24,746 nt of DNA, from positions 1 to 24,746 of the forward strand of contig CAZLRU010000019.1 in assembly GCA_964562155.1 (NCBI GenBank), written 5' to 3'. Positions 7,649 through 14,360 of this stretch are shown one piece after another (the first letter of the stretch is position 1; every line of letters starts with the position of its first letter). Under the pieces are notes generated by a model. It did no database searches. It saw only the letters and a program-made list of their open reading frames with translations, and had not been told where the DNA came from. Made by a program: the position numbers and the translations under genes. Source of the DNA: JAGOUY01 sp964562155 (GTDB lineage: Bacteria; Patescibacteriota; Patescibacteriia; 2-12-FULL-60-25).

Positions 7649-10279
7649 ACCCTTCCCTCTCTTCAACGCCTCCTTCAAATATTTCCCTGTCCAGCTTCGC
7701 TCGACCTTCGCGACGTCTTCCGGCGTTCCCTGGGCAACCACCATACCACCCTTATCCCCTCCTTCTGGACCCATATCAATAATCCAGTCGGCATTTTTGA
7801 TGACATCCAAATTATGCTCAATGACGACAACGGTGTTGCCGCGTGCCACTAAACGATGCAAAACATCCAACAGCTTGCGGATATCATCAAAGTGAAGCCC
7901 TGTCGTCGGCTCATCGAGGAGATAGAAGGTTCGACCGGTATCACGTCGCGCAAGTTCCGTGGCTAATTTCACACGCTGCGCCTCCCCACCAGACAAGGTC
8001 GTCGCAGATTGTCCGAGACGGATGTAACCAAGCCCCACTTCTTCCATAATTCTCGTCTTGTCATGGATCGGTGGAAGATCACTGAAGAACTTGTTTGCTT
8101 CCTCGACGGTCATCTCTAATACATCCGCGATATTCTTCTCGCGATATTTTACTTCTAACGTCTCACGATTAAAGCGACGACCTTTACAGACATCACACGG
8201 GACATAGACCGTAGGCAAAAAATGCATCTCGATCGCAAGCTGCCCATTCCCCTCACAGTGCTCACAACGCCCACCAGGGACGTTGAAGGAAAAACGCCCA
8301 ACTTTATACCCACGCGCACGCGCTTCACCCGTCAAAGAAAAGAGCTCGCGTACATGATCCCAGATCCCTGTGTACGTGGCTGGATTTGAACGAGGCGTCC
8401 GACCAATCGCTGATTGATCCACATCAACCACCTTATCCAACCAATCAATCCCTTCAACTGCCTGATGCGCGCCCGGCTTGGCCATCGAACCATTCAATTT
8501 TTGTGCTAAGGCTCGATACAAAACATCAATCATGAGCGTTGACTTCCCCGAGCCCGACACACCCGTGACACAGACGAAGCGACGAAGCGGCACCGTTACC
8601 GTGACATTTTTCAGATTATTTTCAGAAGCTTTGATAATCTTCAGCCCTTCTTTTGCTTCCGGTCGACGCTTGGATGGATAGGGAATCTTTTTATCCCCGC
8701 GCAAATAGGCACAAGTTAAACTCTTCTCATCTTTGAGAATCTGTGGCATGGCCCCTGCGGCTACGACGTGGCCACCATGAACCCCCGCGCCAGGACCGAT
8801 ATCAACCAGATAATCGGAGGCCGCAATCGTGTCTTCATCATGCTCAACCACGATAATGGTATTGCCAAGATCGCGAAGTTTTTCAAGTGTTTGAATCAGA
8901 CGTGCGTTATCACGTTGATGAAGTCCGATGGTCGGTTCATCCAAAATATATAACGTTCCAACGAGTTTAGAGCCAATCTGCGAAGCAAGACGAATGCGCT
9001 GCGCCTCTCCACCAGACAAGGTACCCGCTGTACGCCCAAGCGTAAGATACTCAAGACCAACATCCAACAAAAAAGATAAACGCCCAATAATCTCACGCAA
9101 AATAGGCTCGGCAATAGTTGTTTGATTTACATCCAAGCTAAGACCAACAAAAAAGTCAGCCGCCTGGCTAATCTGCATGGAGGCAACTTCGACGATGTTC
9201 TTGTTTTGCAGGCGTACATGCAGCGCTTCTGTTCTCAAGCGTTGACCATGACACGCTTCACAGATCTCATCCGAAAAAATGCTCTTGACCCCCAATCCAT
9301 TACAAGTGGAACAAGCACCATAGGGAGAGTTAAACGAAAACAACCGCGGCTCAATATCCGGAAAGGCAAACCCATCATCGGGACACGAAAAACGCGCCGA
9401 CATGAGACGCTCACTCGCATCATCAAACACGATATTAACCGCATCAGACGCCTTATCAAGCGCAACCTCAATTGCCTCAGCCAAACGCGAACGCAAAGAG
9501 TTATTTCCACTCAACGGCCATCCCACCGGAACACGGTCAACGACCAATTCAATGGTGTGCTGCGCATACCGCTGCATCGGAACCGATTCACGCAAGCTAT
9601 AGACCTTGCCATCCACACGAACCTCTAAAAACCCTGCTTCATAAAAATCCTGCAACAGCTGGTGATACTCCCCTTTTCGACCGCGCACGACCGGGGCTAA
9701 CACCACAAGCTGATCTTTTTGCGCGACTCCTTTAGACGCGGCTGCTTTTTTAGCCAAGGCTGCCTTGGCTTTTTGCAATTTTGTTTGTTTCTCAGAACTT
9801 AACACTTCATCACCAACCACTGGCGCTTCCTTGCTATGAATTTCCTCAAGCTGCTTCATGGCCGTATCCACCATCTCATCAATGGTCATTTTGCGAATAG
9901 GTTTATCGCAAACGGGACAATAGGGCTTGCCAACTCGCGCATACAGAACGCGCAAGTAATCGTAGATCTCGGTAATGGTGGCAACGGTCGAACGCGGATT
10001 CGCTGAATGGGCTTTTTGATCAATAGAAATAGCCGGCGACAAGCCTTCAATCTCATCAACATCCGGCTTATCCATCTGCCCCAAAAACTGACGAGCATAC
10101 GAAGACAAAGACTCCACATAGCGACGCTGCCCCTCAGCAAAAATCGTATCGAACGCCAAAGACGACTTGCCAGAACCCGACAAGCCGGTAAACACAATCA
10201 TCTTATTGCGAGGCAATTCCAACGAGATATTCTTGAGGTTATGCTCGCGCGCGCCTCGGATAATGATGTTTTCTTGCAT
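7640..10279 (-). CDS. uvrA: Excinuclease ABC subunit A
   Basis: Damage-sensing ABC-type ATPase of nucleotide excision repair; 879 aa from the ATG at 10279 (MQENIIIRGAREHNLKNI, canonical). Two ABC modules are complete: Walker A TGLSGSGKSS (31-40) and TGVSGSGKST, both LSGGEAQR signatures and both LDEPT Walker B motifs. The C-terminal zinc finger CEHC...CDVC is intact. The first zinc module reads CPDD...CSTC, so one usual Cys is Asp. The frame also extends to a GTG at 10333, but that codon lies inside the predicted promoter, so it is not the start. About 60 residues shorter than E. coli UvrA. Together with uvrC it forms most of a repair cluster on this strand. Confidence 0.96.
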   Translation of the reverse strand: MQENIIIRGAREHNLKNISLELPRNKMIVFTGLSGSGKSSLAFDTIFAEGQRRYVESLSSYARQFLGQMDKPDVDEIEGLSPAISIDQKAHSANPRSTVATITEIYDYLRVLYARVGKPYCPVCDKPIRKMTIDEMVDTAMKQLEEIHSKEAPVVGDEVLSSEKQTKLQKAKAALAKKAAASKGVAQKDQLVVLAPVVRGRKGEYHQLLQDFYEAGFLEVRVDGKVYSLRESVPMQRYAQHTIELVVDRVPVGWPLSGNNSLRSRLAEAIEVALDKASDAVNIVFDDASERLMSARFSCPDDGFAFPDIEPRLFSFNSPYGACSTCNGLGVKSIFSDEICEACHGQRLRTEALHVRLQNKNIVEVASMQISQAADFFVGLSLDVNQTTIAEPILREIIGRLSFLLDVGLEYLTLGRTAGTLSGGEAQRIRLASQIGSKLVGTLYILDEPTIGLHQRDNARLIQTLEKLRDLGNTIIVVEHDEDTIAASDYLVDIGPGAGVHGGHVVAAGAMPQILKDEKSLTCAYLRGDKKIPYPSKRRPEAKEGLKIIKASENNLKNVTVTVPLRRFVCVTGVSGSGKSTLMIDVLYRALAQKLNGSMAKPGAHQAVEGIDWLDKVVDVDQSAIGRTPRSNPATYTGIWDHVRELFSLTGEARARGYKVGRFSFNVPGGRCEHCEGNGQLAIEMHFLPTVYVPCDVCKGRRFNRETLEVKYREKNIADVLEMTVEEANKFFSDLPPIHDKTRIMEEVGLGYIRLGQSATTLSGGEAQRVKLATELARRDTGRTFYLLDEPTTGLHFDDIRKLLDVLHRLVARGNTVVVIEHNLDVIKNADWIIDMGPEGGDKGGMVVAQGTPEDVAKVERSWTGKYLKEALKRGKGGR

Positions 10280-10321
10280 AACAAAAAATATGTTCAGTCG
10301 TAGTCGTTCTATTTCTGTTCG

Positions 10322-10350
10322 ATTGTAACCCACCTTTTAAGAGTTGTCGA
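10322..10350 (-). promoter_or_regulatory. Predicted uvrA promoter
   Basis: On the minus strand, TCGACA (10350-10345), a 17-bp spacer and TACAAT (10327-10322). Both hexamers match the sigma70 consensus at 5 of 6 positions. Transcription would start near 10315, about 36 nt before the ATG at 10279. This excludes the in-frame GTG at 10333 as the start. Confidence 0.65.
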
Positions 10351-10422
10351 GGTCAAAAAAATCCTCTACCTTCGTAAACAAGAGTGAACGATTCCCATCA
10401 CAAACATCAACGATCCCCTTTT

Positions 10423-10968
10423 ATGAAATCCACTACGATCAGCAGCACCGTCGTTCACGAAAACCCCTTCTATCGAGTCGTGCGTGATGAATACACGCGT
10501 CCAAACGGTCAAATCGCCACCCATTACGTCACCGAATTCCCCGGCGCGGCCCTGATTATCTGTATTCGAGATCAAGAAATTCTCACCGTGACACAATACA
10601 GATATCCCGTTGATGCAACCGTACTAGAATTACCCGTTGGTAGAATAGAGGCAGGCGAAGAAACGGCGGAGGCCGCTAAACGAGAATTAAAAGAAGAGAC
10701 TGGCTACGGATGCAAACAAATCACCTACCTAGGCAAGCTTTGGAGCTTAAATGGAGCAACCAACACGCCGTTATACGTATATCTCGTAGAACCATCGAAC
10801 GATGTGGGCGAACAGGATCTCGATCAACAAGAAGATGGTCTCACCGCTAAATGGATGCCAATCCAGGAATGGAGAGCTGCCATCGCCAGCGGCGCCGTAT
10901 CTGACTGCGAATCCATGGCCGCCTGGGCGCTCTACTGTGAAACTCTTGCCTCAAAGAATAAGGCTTGA
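10423..10968 (+). CDS. Nudix hydrolase, ADP-ribose pyrophosphatase-like
   Basis: 181 aa from the ATG at 10423 (MKSTTISSTVVHENPFYRVVRDEY); an in-frame GTG at 10384 would add 13 residues that do not look conserved. It carries a complete Nudix box, GRIEAGEETAEAAK followed by RELKEETGY, matching G-x5-E-x7-RE-U-x-EE-x-G. The preceding VLELPVGRIEAGE and the beta-strand pattern around ILTVTQYRYP fit the ADP-ribose pyrophosphatase (NudF/YjhB-like) group, which cleaves nucleoside diphosphate-X compounds. The exact substrate cannot be set from sequence. A degenerate Nudix-like gene follows 30 bp downstream on the same strand, probably in the same transcript. Confidence 0.9.
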   Translation: MKSTTISSTVVHENPFYRVVRDEYTRPNGQIATHYVTEFPGAALIICIRDQEILTVTQYRYPVDATVLELPVGRIEAGEETAEAAKRELKEETGYGCKQITYLGKLWSLNGATNTPLYVYLVEPSNDVGEQDLDQQEDGLTAKWMPIQEWRAAIASGAVSDCESMAAWALYCETLASKNKA

Positions 10969-10998
10969 TACTGTCCTTGGCACGAAAGAGAGAGTCGA

Positions 10999-11382
10999 AT
11001 GGCCAAAGCAATCGCCCTAGTCGGACGGACCGATGGACGCTTACTCGTGATTCGAAGAGGGAACCTGCTCCAACTCCCGGAAGCGGATCTGAACGGGGTA
11101 GAAAACCCCCTCGTCAAAATCGCAACGAACGTTCGTCTAACCACAGGGTACACAGGAGAAGAATGGCTGTACCTCGGACCGCGAGAAGCGGGGCCAGAAG
11201 AGGTAAACCGATACTATCAACTGCGCGGAGCCATGCGTAACGCCCCTGTACGCGACGACCAAATCGGCTGGGTAAGTAATCTCGCCGAACTCGCAAGACT
11301 GGCAGCTTTTGGACACTTCCAAGAGTGGGAAGTGGTTCAGGCAGCCGCACGCCACTATATCGAACACCACGATCGTGGCTAA
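10999..11382 (+). CDS. Degenerate Nudix-fold protein, probably catalytically inactive
   Basis: 127 aa. The N-terminal half aligns in register with a Nudix hydrolase: AIALVGRTDGRLLVIRR, then LPEADLNGVENP where LPGGGVEPGESP is usual, then ATNVRLTTGY where LREVREETGY is usual. Without a gap, the RE of the box becomes TN and the catalytic EE becomes LT; only the Glu at 35 is kept. The fold may persist while hydrolysis is lost, leaving a binding or regulatory role. The C-terminal half (WVSNLAELARLAAFGHFQEWEVVQAAARHY) matches the usual Nudix tail. It lies 30 bp after an intact Nudix gene. Inference from hand alignment. Confidence 0.75.
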   Translation: MAKAIALVGRTDGRLLVIRRGNLLQLPEADLNGVENPLVKIATNVRLTTGYTGEEWLYLGPREAGPEEVNRYYQLRGAMRNAPVRDDQIGWVSNLAELARLAAFGHFQEWEVVQAAARHYIEHHDRG

Positions 11383-11385
11383 CCC

Positions 11386-11414
11386 TTGCCCACTTCCCTT
11401 CTTTCCGCTACACT
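11386..11414 (+). promoter_or_regulatory. Predicted promoter upstream of tRNA-Ser/GIY-YIG region
   Basis: TTGCCC (11386-11391), a 17-bp spacer and TACACT (11409-11414). It is the nearest promoter-like sequence upstream of the broken tRNA copy, the GIY-YIG gene and tRNA-Ser. If it is the tRNA promoter, the inserted GIY-YIG gene is now transcribed with the tRNA. Confidence 0.45.
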
Positions 11415-11450
11415 GCGGGCGTTGTGAAGGATCGCTCCATCAACGCCCGC
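11415..11450 (+). other. 10-bp perfect inverted repeat near predicted transcription start
   Basis: GCGGGCGTTG (11415-11424) and CAACGCCCGC (11441-11450) are perfectly complementary, with a 16-nt loop that can itself pair GGA with TCC. It begins just after the -10 hexamer of the predicted promoter. It may be a 5' leader hairpin, an operator, or a terminator of the Nudix genes lacking a good T-tract. Confidence 0.6.
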
Positions 11451-11471
11451 CCTTCGTTTACAAACAAAACA

Positions 11472-11512
11472 CACACGGAGAGGTCGCATAGTGGCCTAGT
11501 GCACACGCTTGG
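11472..11512 (+). repeat. 41-bp direct repeat, copy 1 (5' part of tRNA-Ser)
   Basis: Identical over 41 bp to 11820-11860. It contains 5 bp of tRNA leader and the tRNA-Ser 5' half as far as the anticodon loop. The two copies flank the GIY-YIG gene. Confidence 0.93.
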
Positions 11513-11575
11513 CCCCGCCGACAGCGGGGTCCCGCCACAGGCGGGAAAAGCCTGTGCAACCGCAAGGTATCGAGA
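11477..11575 (+). pseudogene. Broken tRNA-Ser copy with twin-hairpin insertion
   Basis: The first 36 nt equal the 5' half of the intact tRNA-Ser (acceptor 5' strand, D arm, anticodon stem 5' strand). After TTGG of the anticodon loop comes a ~34-nt insertion of two GC-rich hairpins (11513-11546), then a diverged 3' anticodon strand (GCCTGTGC for GCGTGC) and the variable arm CCGCAAGGTATCGAGA (11560-11575, identical to 11873-11888). The T arm and 3' acceptor strand are missing, so no functional tRNA can form. It ends 6 nt before the GIY-YIG start codon and therefore forms that gene's leader. Confidence 0.88.
11513..11546 (+). repeat. Twin GC-rich hairpin insertion in tRNA copy
   Basis: CCCCGC (11513-11518) / GCGGGG (11524-11529) and TCCCGCC (11530-11536) / GGCGGGA (11540-11546) form two adjacent hairpins. 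The pair interrupts the anticodon loop of the broken tRNA-Ser copy exactly between two matching tRNA blocks, as expected for insertion of a small REP-like element. Confidence 0.75.
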
Positions 11576-11581
11576 CAGCGT

Positions 11582-11839
11582 ATGTATATTGTCTACATCA
11601 TTCGTAGCCAAACAACAGGGCGATACTATATAGGGTCGACCCACGACTTACATCAGCGCCTTGCACATCACAACAGCGGAGCGAACAGATCAACGAAGGG
11701 AAAAGGACCGTGGGAAAAAGTTTATACGGAATTACAGCCGGACAAAACTTCCGCCCTAAAACGAGAACGTCAGATAAAATCGTATAAAGGCGGAAACGCT
11801 TTTTACCAACTCATCAATCCACACGGAGAGGTCGCATAG
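11582..11839 (+). CDS. GIY-YIG nuclease-domain protein (UPF0213/YhbQ-like) reading into tRNA-Ser
   Basis: 85 aa, a single-domain GIY-YIG protein: MYIVYIIRS (first strand with YI), RYYIGSTHDLHQRL (YIG motif 16-18, Arg26), Asn31 in HHNSG, and the SALKRERQIKSYKGGNAF signature with Glu62 as the expected metal ligand. Family members are structure-specific or homing-like nucleases. The last five codons (HGEVA) and the TAG stop at 11837-11839 lie within the tRNA-Ser leader and D-arm region, so the gene and tRNA overlap by 15 bp. The 41-bp repeat containing this tail also occurs before the gene. No Shine-Dalgarno is visible; the start follows the broken tRNA copy by 6 nt. Confidence 0.88.
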   Translation: MYIVYIIRSQTTGRYYIGSTHDLHQRLAHHNSGANRSTKGKGPWEKVYTELQPDKTSALKRERQIKSYKGGNAFYQLINPHGEVA

Positions 11840-11860
11840 TGGCCTAGTGCACACGCTTGG
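11820..11860 (+). repeat. 41-bp direct repeat, copy 2 (5' part of tRNA-Ser)
   Basis: Identical to 11472-11512. This copy belongs to the intact tRNA-Ser and also encodes the C-terminus of the GIY-YIG protein. Confidence 0.93.
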
Positions 11861-11912
11861 AAAGCGTGCATACCGCAAGGTATCGAGAGTTCGAATCTCT
11901 CCCTCTCCGCCA
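11825..11912 (+). tRNA. tRNA-Ser (anticodon GGA)
   Basis: Class II tRNA with all arms visible: acceptor GGAGAGG (11825-11831) / CCTCTCC (11902-11908), anticodon stem CACGC/GCGTG with loop TTGGAAA and anticodon GGA (11859-11861), long variable arm ACC-GCAA-GGT, T arm GAGAG-TTCGAAT-CTCTC, discriminator G, and encoded CCA (11910-11912). It reads UCC/UCU serine codons. The 5' end overlaps the GIY-YIG coding region and the 3' end is the start of the 130-bp repeat. Confidence 0.97.
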
Positions 11913-11984
11913 TGACAATTTAGTATCGTGCGTCTCGAGTGCCTCAAAACGTTCGAATTCTGTACGATGTCAATTGTGACCAAC

Positions 11985-12008
11985 AAAGCCGCCCGAAAGG
12001 GCGGCTTT
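11985..12008 (+). terminator. Hairpin terminator downstream of tRNA-Ser
   Basis: AAAGCCGCCC (11985-11994), GAAA tetraloop, GGGCGGCTTT (11999-12008): a perfect 10-bp stem ending in TTT. The short T-run makes it moderate, but position and the stable tetraloop fit a tRNA terminator. Confidence 0.7.
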
Positions 12009-12034
12009 GCATATCGCTCTAAACGCTCTAGAAT
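12007..12034 (+). promoter_or_regulatory. Predicted promoter of the 12051 gene/OLD operon
   Basis: TTGCAT (12007-12012), 16-bp spacer, TAGAAT (12029-12034). It starts in the 3' arm of the terminator hairpin. Transcription near 12041 would give a leader of only about 10 nt before the ATG at 12051. The second repeat copy has the equivalent TTGCTT-16-TACAAT. Confidence 0.45.
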
Positions 12035-12050
12035 AAATCGACCGTGTAAT

Positions 12051-12350
12051 ATGCGATTTTTCCAGAAAACTCCATTGGATACTACAGACTACACAAAGCT
12101 TTCATTTAATGAGCTTATTCAGGTAGTGAGGGTTGATTGGACGACGATTAATAATGATTCTGCGGCCGCATCTATTCTCGACGCTCTAATCGAGTTGAAA
12201 AACATCGAGGATACGTATATCTCCGACGGCGGTTGTAGACTAGTCAGTGAATTTCTAGCCCACTCAAGAAAATGGCATTCGTATAGAGCGAAGCTGGTAA
12301 AGAGTGAGCTCATGCGGCGATTAGCAGCATCTATAAATGATTATGATTAA
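12051..12350 (+). CDS. Small protein of unknown function overlapping OLD-family gene
   Basis: 99 aa starting MRFFQKTPLDTTDY. Not recognised. It looks soluble and helical, without membrane segments or obvious catalytic motif; a SILDALIELKNIED-type amphipathic helix is visible. The frame extends upstream to 11928 but that would cross the tRNA trailer and terminator, so 12051 is chosen. Its last 14 bp overlap the start of the OLD-family ATPase, implying one transcript and possibly coupled translation. It could be a partner, immunity or regulatory subunit of that nuclease; this is inference from position only. Confidence 0.65.
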   Translation: MRFFQKTPLDTTDYTKLSFNELIQVVRVDWTTINNDSAAASILDALIELKNIEDTYISDGGCRLVSEFLAHSRKWHSYRAKLVKSELMRRLAASINDYD

Positions 12351-14259
12351 TTATCAACTGAGTCTTAAAAACTTTTCTATAAAAAATTTTAGAAAGTTTG
12401 CTGCATTAGATATAAATTTTGCTAATAGCACTCTCGCTGTTCTAGCGGGTAAAAACGCTACCGGAAAAACATCAATTTTGGAGGCAATAAATATTGCACT
12501 ATCTGACAGGAGCTCGCGCTCAACGGACATTGTGGAAACAGATTTCAATAATGATAAACCGATCATCTTTGATCTAAATTTCGACAAACCATTTTTCTTT
12601 GAATTTCCATATCCTTCGGGCGGTCATTTTGGATTAATCCCATGCTATGGATTCGTAAAAACAATCGATAGAAGAAAGATTAAAGAGAGGGGTAAGTTTT
12701 TTTCATCAGAATATGATGTCAAAATTGATTATAAAATCGAAGATTTTAATTTATCAAATACCGAATTCGAGGAACTAAAGAAGCAGATTGAAGATAGTAA
12801 ACCGAGCGTGAATCATCATTTGGTTCGTGAGTTTTCTATCCAAGCTGATAGTAGCTATGCATATCGAAAAATGTCTGATCCCGTGGGCAATTTTACCCCA
12901 TTTGAAGGCACTAAAGAATCTTTTAAATACAACACTCTACAAAAGATTCTCTTCCCCACAGTTTTTTACTACGATAATAACCGTACACGAGATCTTTTGC
13001 CCCAATACAACACGATTTTCTCAAGAATGTCATCCGAATTAAATTGGCGTTTCAAGAGAGAATTTCTTAAAGAGGAAAACGCGCAGGAGAAAAACGAGTT
13101 GTTTCAAACTTTTGAGGATCTACATGAAAAGATTAATAAACTCGATTCACATGAAAAAGAATTGGTTGAGCCATCATTAAAAAGAGTTAAGGATGTCTTT
13201 GACATTGATTTAGGCAGTGATCTAAAAATGTTCAGTTTTAATGCTTACCAGCCGTATTCAACCGCGTGGTTGGGTCACTTAACGTCTCAAAATCAAGGAG
13301 TGCCGGTAATGAATTTTGGCTCTGGTATCTCAATGTTACTTGCCATCTCTTTATCTTTATCATTTGCCGAGGAATCAAAATCGCCATTTATTGTGTTGAT
13401 TGATGAACCAGAGCTGCACCTTCATGCAGACTTGCAGAAGAAATTGTTTTCCTTCTTGAAGGAGTCGATATTTCAGACAATCCTGTCTACACACTCCCAT
13501 CTTCTTTTAGATAAGCAGGATTTTCAGAACAACCTCTTGCTAGAAGAAGACGGAGACGGCGTTGTGCAGATAAAAAATGCAGGGCAAATGGATGTAGCCG
13601 ACCTGCAATTCAGACTCTTAGGGAATAGTTTGGATGATTTGTATATCCCCCAGAAAATTCTTTTGGTTGAAGGTAAACATGATCGAGCTCTATTTCAGCG
13701 TTGTTTAGAGTTACTTGGATATGAATCAATCGGAATTCAGATCGTTGATGCGGGAGGAAAGGATAATATCCCTGATAATTCTGAAAAATACAGAGAAGTG
13801 CTTGAACAGCTATTAAGAAAAGATCAGTGGTATTCAGCTTCCGTTATCAAGATCTTAAAAATAGTCATTGATGGTGATGTTTCAACTACTAAGGTTGATT
13901 CATGGGCTACCACATTTAGCCTCGATCGAACGAAACAGATTTTTCAACTTGATTTTTCAAAAAAGTATTGCCTCGAAAATTATATTCCTGCGTCCTTAGT
14001 CAAAAAATGCGTAAACAGCACAAAACTCAAAGATGGTTCTTTGCTCTCCGCAAAAAGCCAGGATGAAATTATCAGTATCATTTTTTCGGATGATAAGTTA
14101 AAGGATATTGATAAAAATAATTGTCAGCAGATTGAAAATAGAATCAGTAAATCACGCCTAAATAGCTACACGAAGGATGCATTGACGCTTGATATTTTAA
14201 ACTCAACTGAGGGAAGTGGTCTCAAAAGTATAATAGACTGGATTGTTCAAGGTTATTAG
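12337..14259 (+). CDS. OLD-family ATP-dependent nuclease (AAA/ABC ATPase plus TOPRIM)
   Basis: 640 aa. N-terminal SMC/ABC-like ATPase: Walker A GKNATGKTS (38-46), signature-like NFGSGIS (326-332), Walker B FIVLIDEPELHLH (351-363) and switch His in LSTHSH (383-388). C-terminal TOPRIM domain: ILLVEGKHDR (441-450, acidic Glu445) and IVIDGDVS (509-516, Asp-x-Asp). This is the OLD (overcoming lysogenization defect) architecture; relatives include GajA of Gabija and other phage-defence nucleases. No UvrD-like GajB helicase follows. Base composition is clearly AT-richer than the core genes to the left, suggesting transfer. An overlapping 99-aa gene precedes it. The in-frame ATG at 12343 is an equally possible start. 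Defence role is inference. Confidence 0.9.
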   Translation: MIMINYQLSLKNFSIKNFRKFAALDINFANSTLAVLAGKNATGKTSILEAINIALSDRSSRSTDIVETDFNNDKPIIFDLNFDKPFFFEFPYPSGGHFGLIPCYGFVKTIDRRKIKERGKFFSSEYDVKIDYKIEDFNLSNTEFEELKKQIEDSKPSVNHHLVREFSIQADSSYAYRKMSDPVGNFTPFEGTKESFKYNTLQKILFPTVFYYDNNRTRDLLPQYNTIFSRMSSELNWRFKREFLKEENAQEKNELFQTFEDLHEKINKLDSHEKELVEPSLKRVKDVFDIDLGSDLKMFSFNAYQPYSTAWLGHLTSQNQGVPVMNFGSGISMLLAISLSLSFAEESKSPFIVLIDEPELHLHADLQKKLFSFLKESIFQTILSTHSHLLLDKQDFQNNLLLEEDGDGVVQIKNAGQMDVADLQFRLLGNSLDDLYIPQKILLVEGKHDRALFQRCLELLGYESIGIQIVDAGGKDNIPDNSEKYREVLEQLLRKDQWYSASVIKILKIVIDGDVSTTKVDSWATTFSLDRTKQIFQLDFSKKYCLENYIPASLVKKCVNSTKLKDGSLLSAKSQDEIISIIFSDDKLKDIDKNNCQQIENRISKSRLNSYTKDALTLDILNSTEGSGLKSIIDWIVQGY

Positions 14260-14360
14260 CTCCCGCTTTCTCTTTCCGTAAGAAGGTACACGCTTTTATT
14301 CTGATAAACCAAGCGGGTTCTTAAATTTCCGAGCAGCTCCCGCTTTTCGGTCACTGTTCC

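Larger units (their letters stand above)
11907..12036 (+). repeat. 130-bp direct repeat R1, copy 1 (tRNA-Ser 3' end, trailer, terminator, promoter)
   Basis: Begins at the last six bases of tRNA-Ser (CCGCCA). It aligns with 17157-17285 with about 19 differences and one single-base gap over ~130 positions; the first 41 bp are identical. It contains a hairpin terminator and a promoter-like sequence. The position at a tRNA 3' end is typical of integration sites. Confidence 0.9.

Noticed and set aside
10285..10325. LexA/SOS box upstream of uvrA
   Set aside because: Several GAAC/GTTC half-sites occur but none has the right spacing for known LexA operators.
10280..10333. Extended uvrA start at GTG 10333
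   Set aside because: The codon lies between the -35 and -10 of the predicted promoter and the extra residues do not match UvrA N-termini.
11309..11491. Plus-strand frame ending in HGEVA like the GIY-YIG protein
   Set aside because: The shared ending comes only from the 41-bp tRNA repeat; the rest overlaps the Nudix-like gene in another frame.
11756..11986. Minus-strand open frame with GEGEIRTLDTLRYARF-type sequence across tRNA-Ser
   Set aside because: This is a known false-gene pattern made by reading antisense through a tRNA-Ser. No independent coding evidence.
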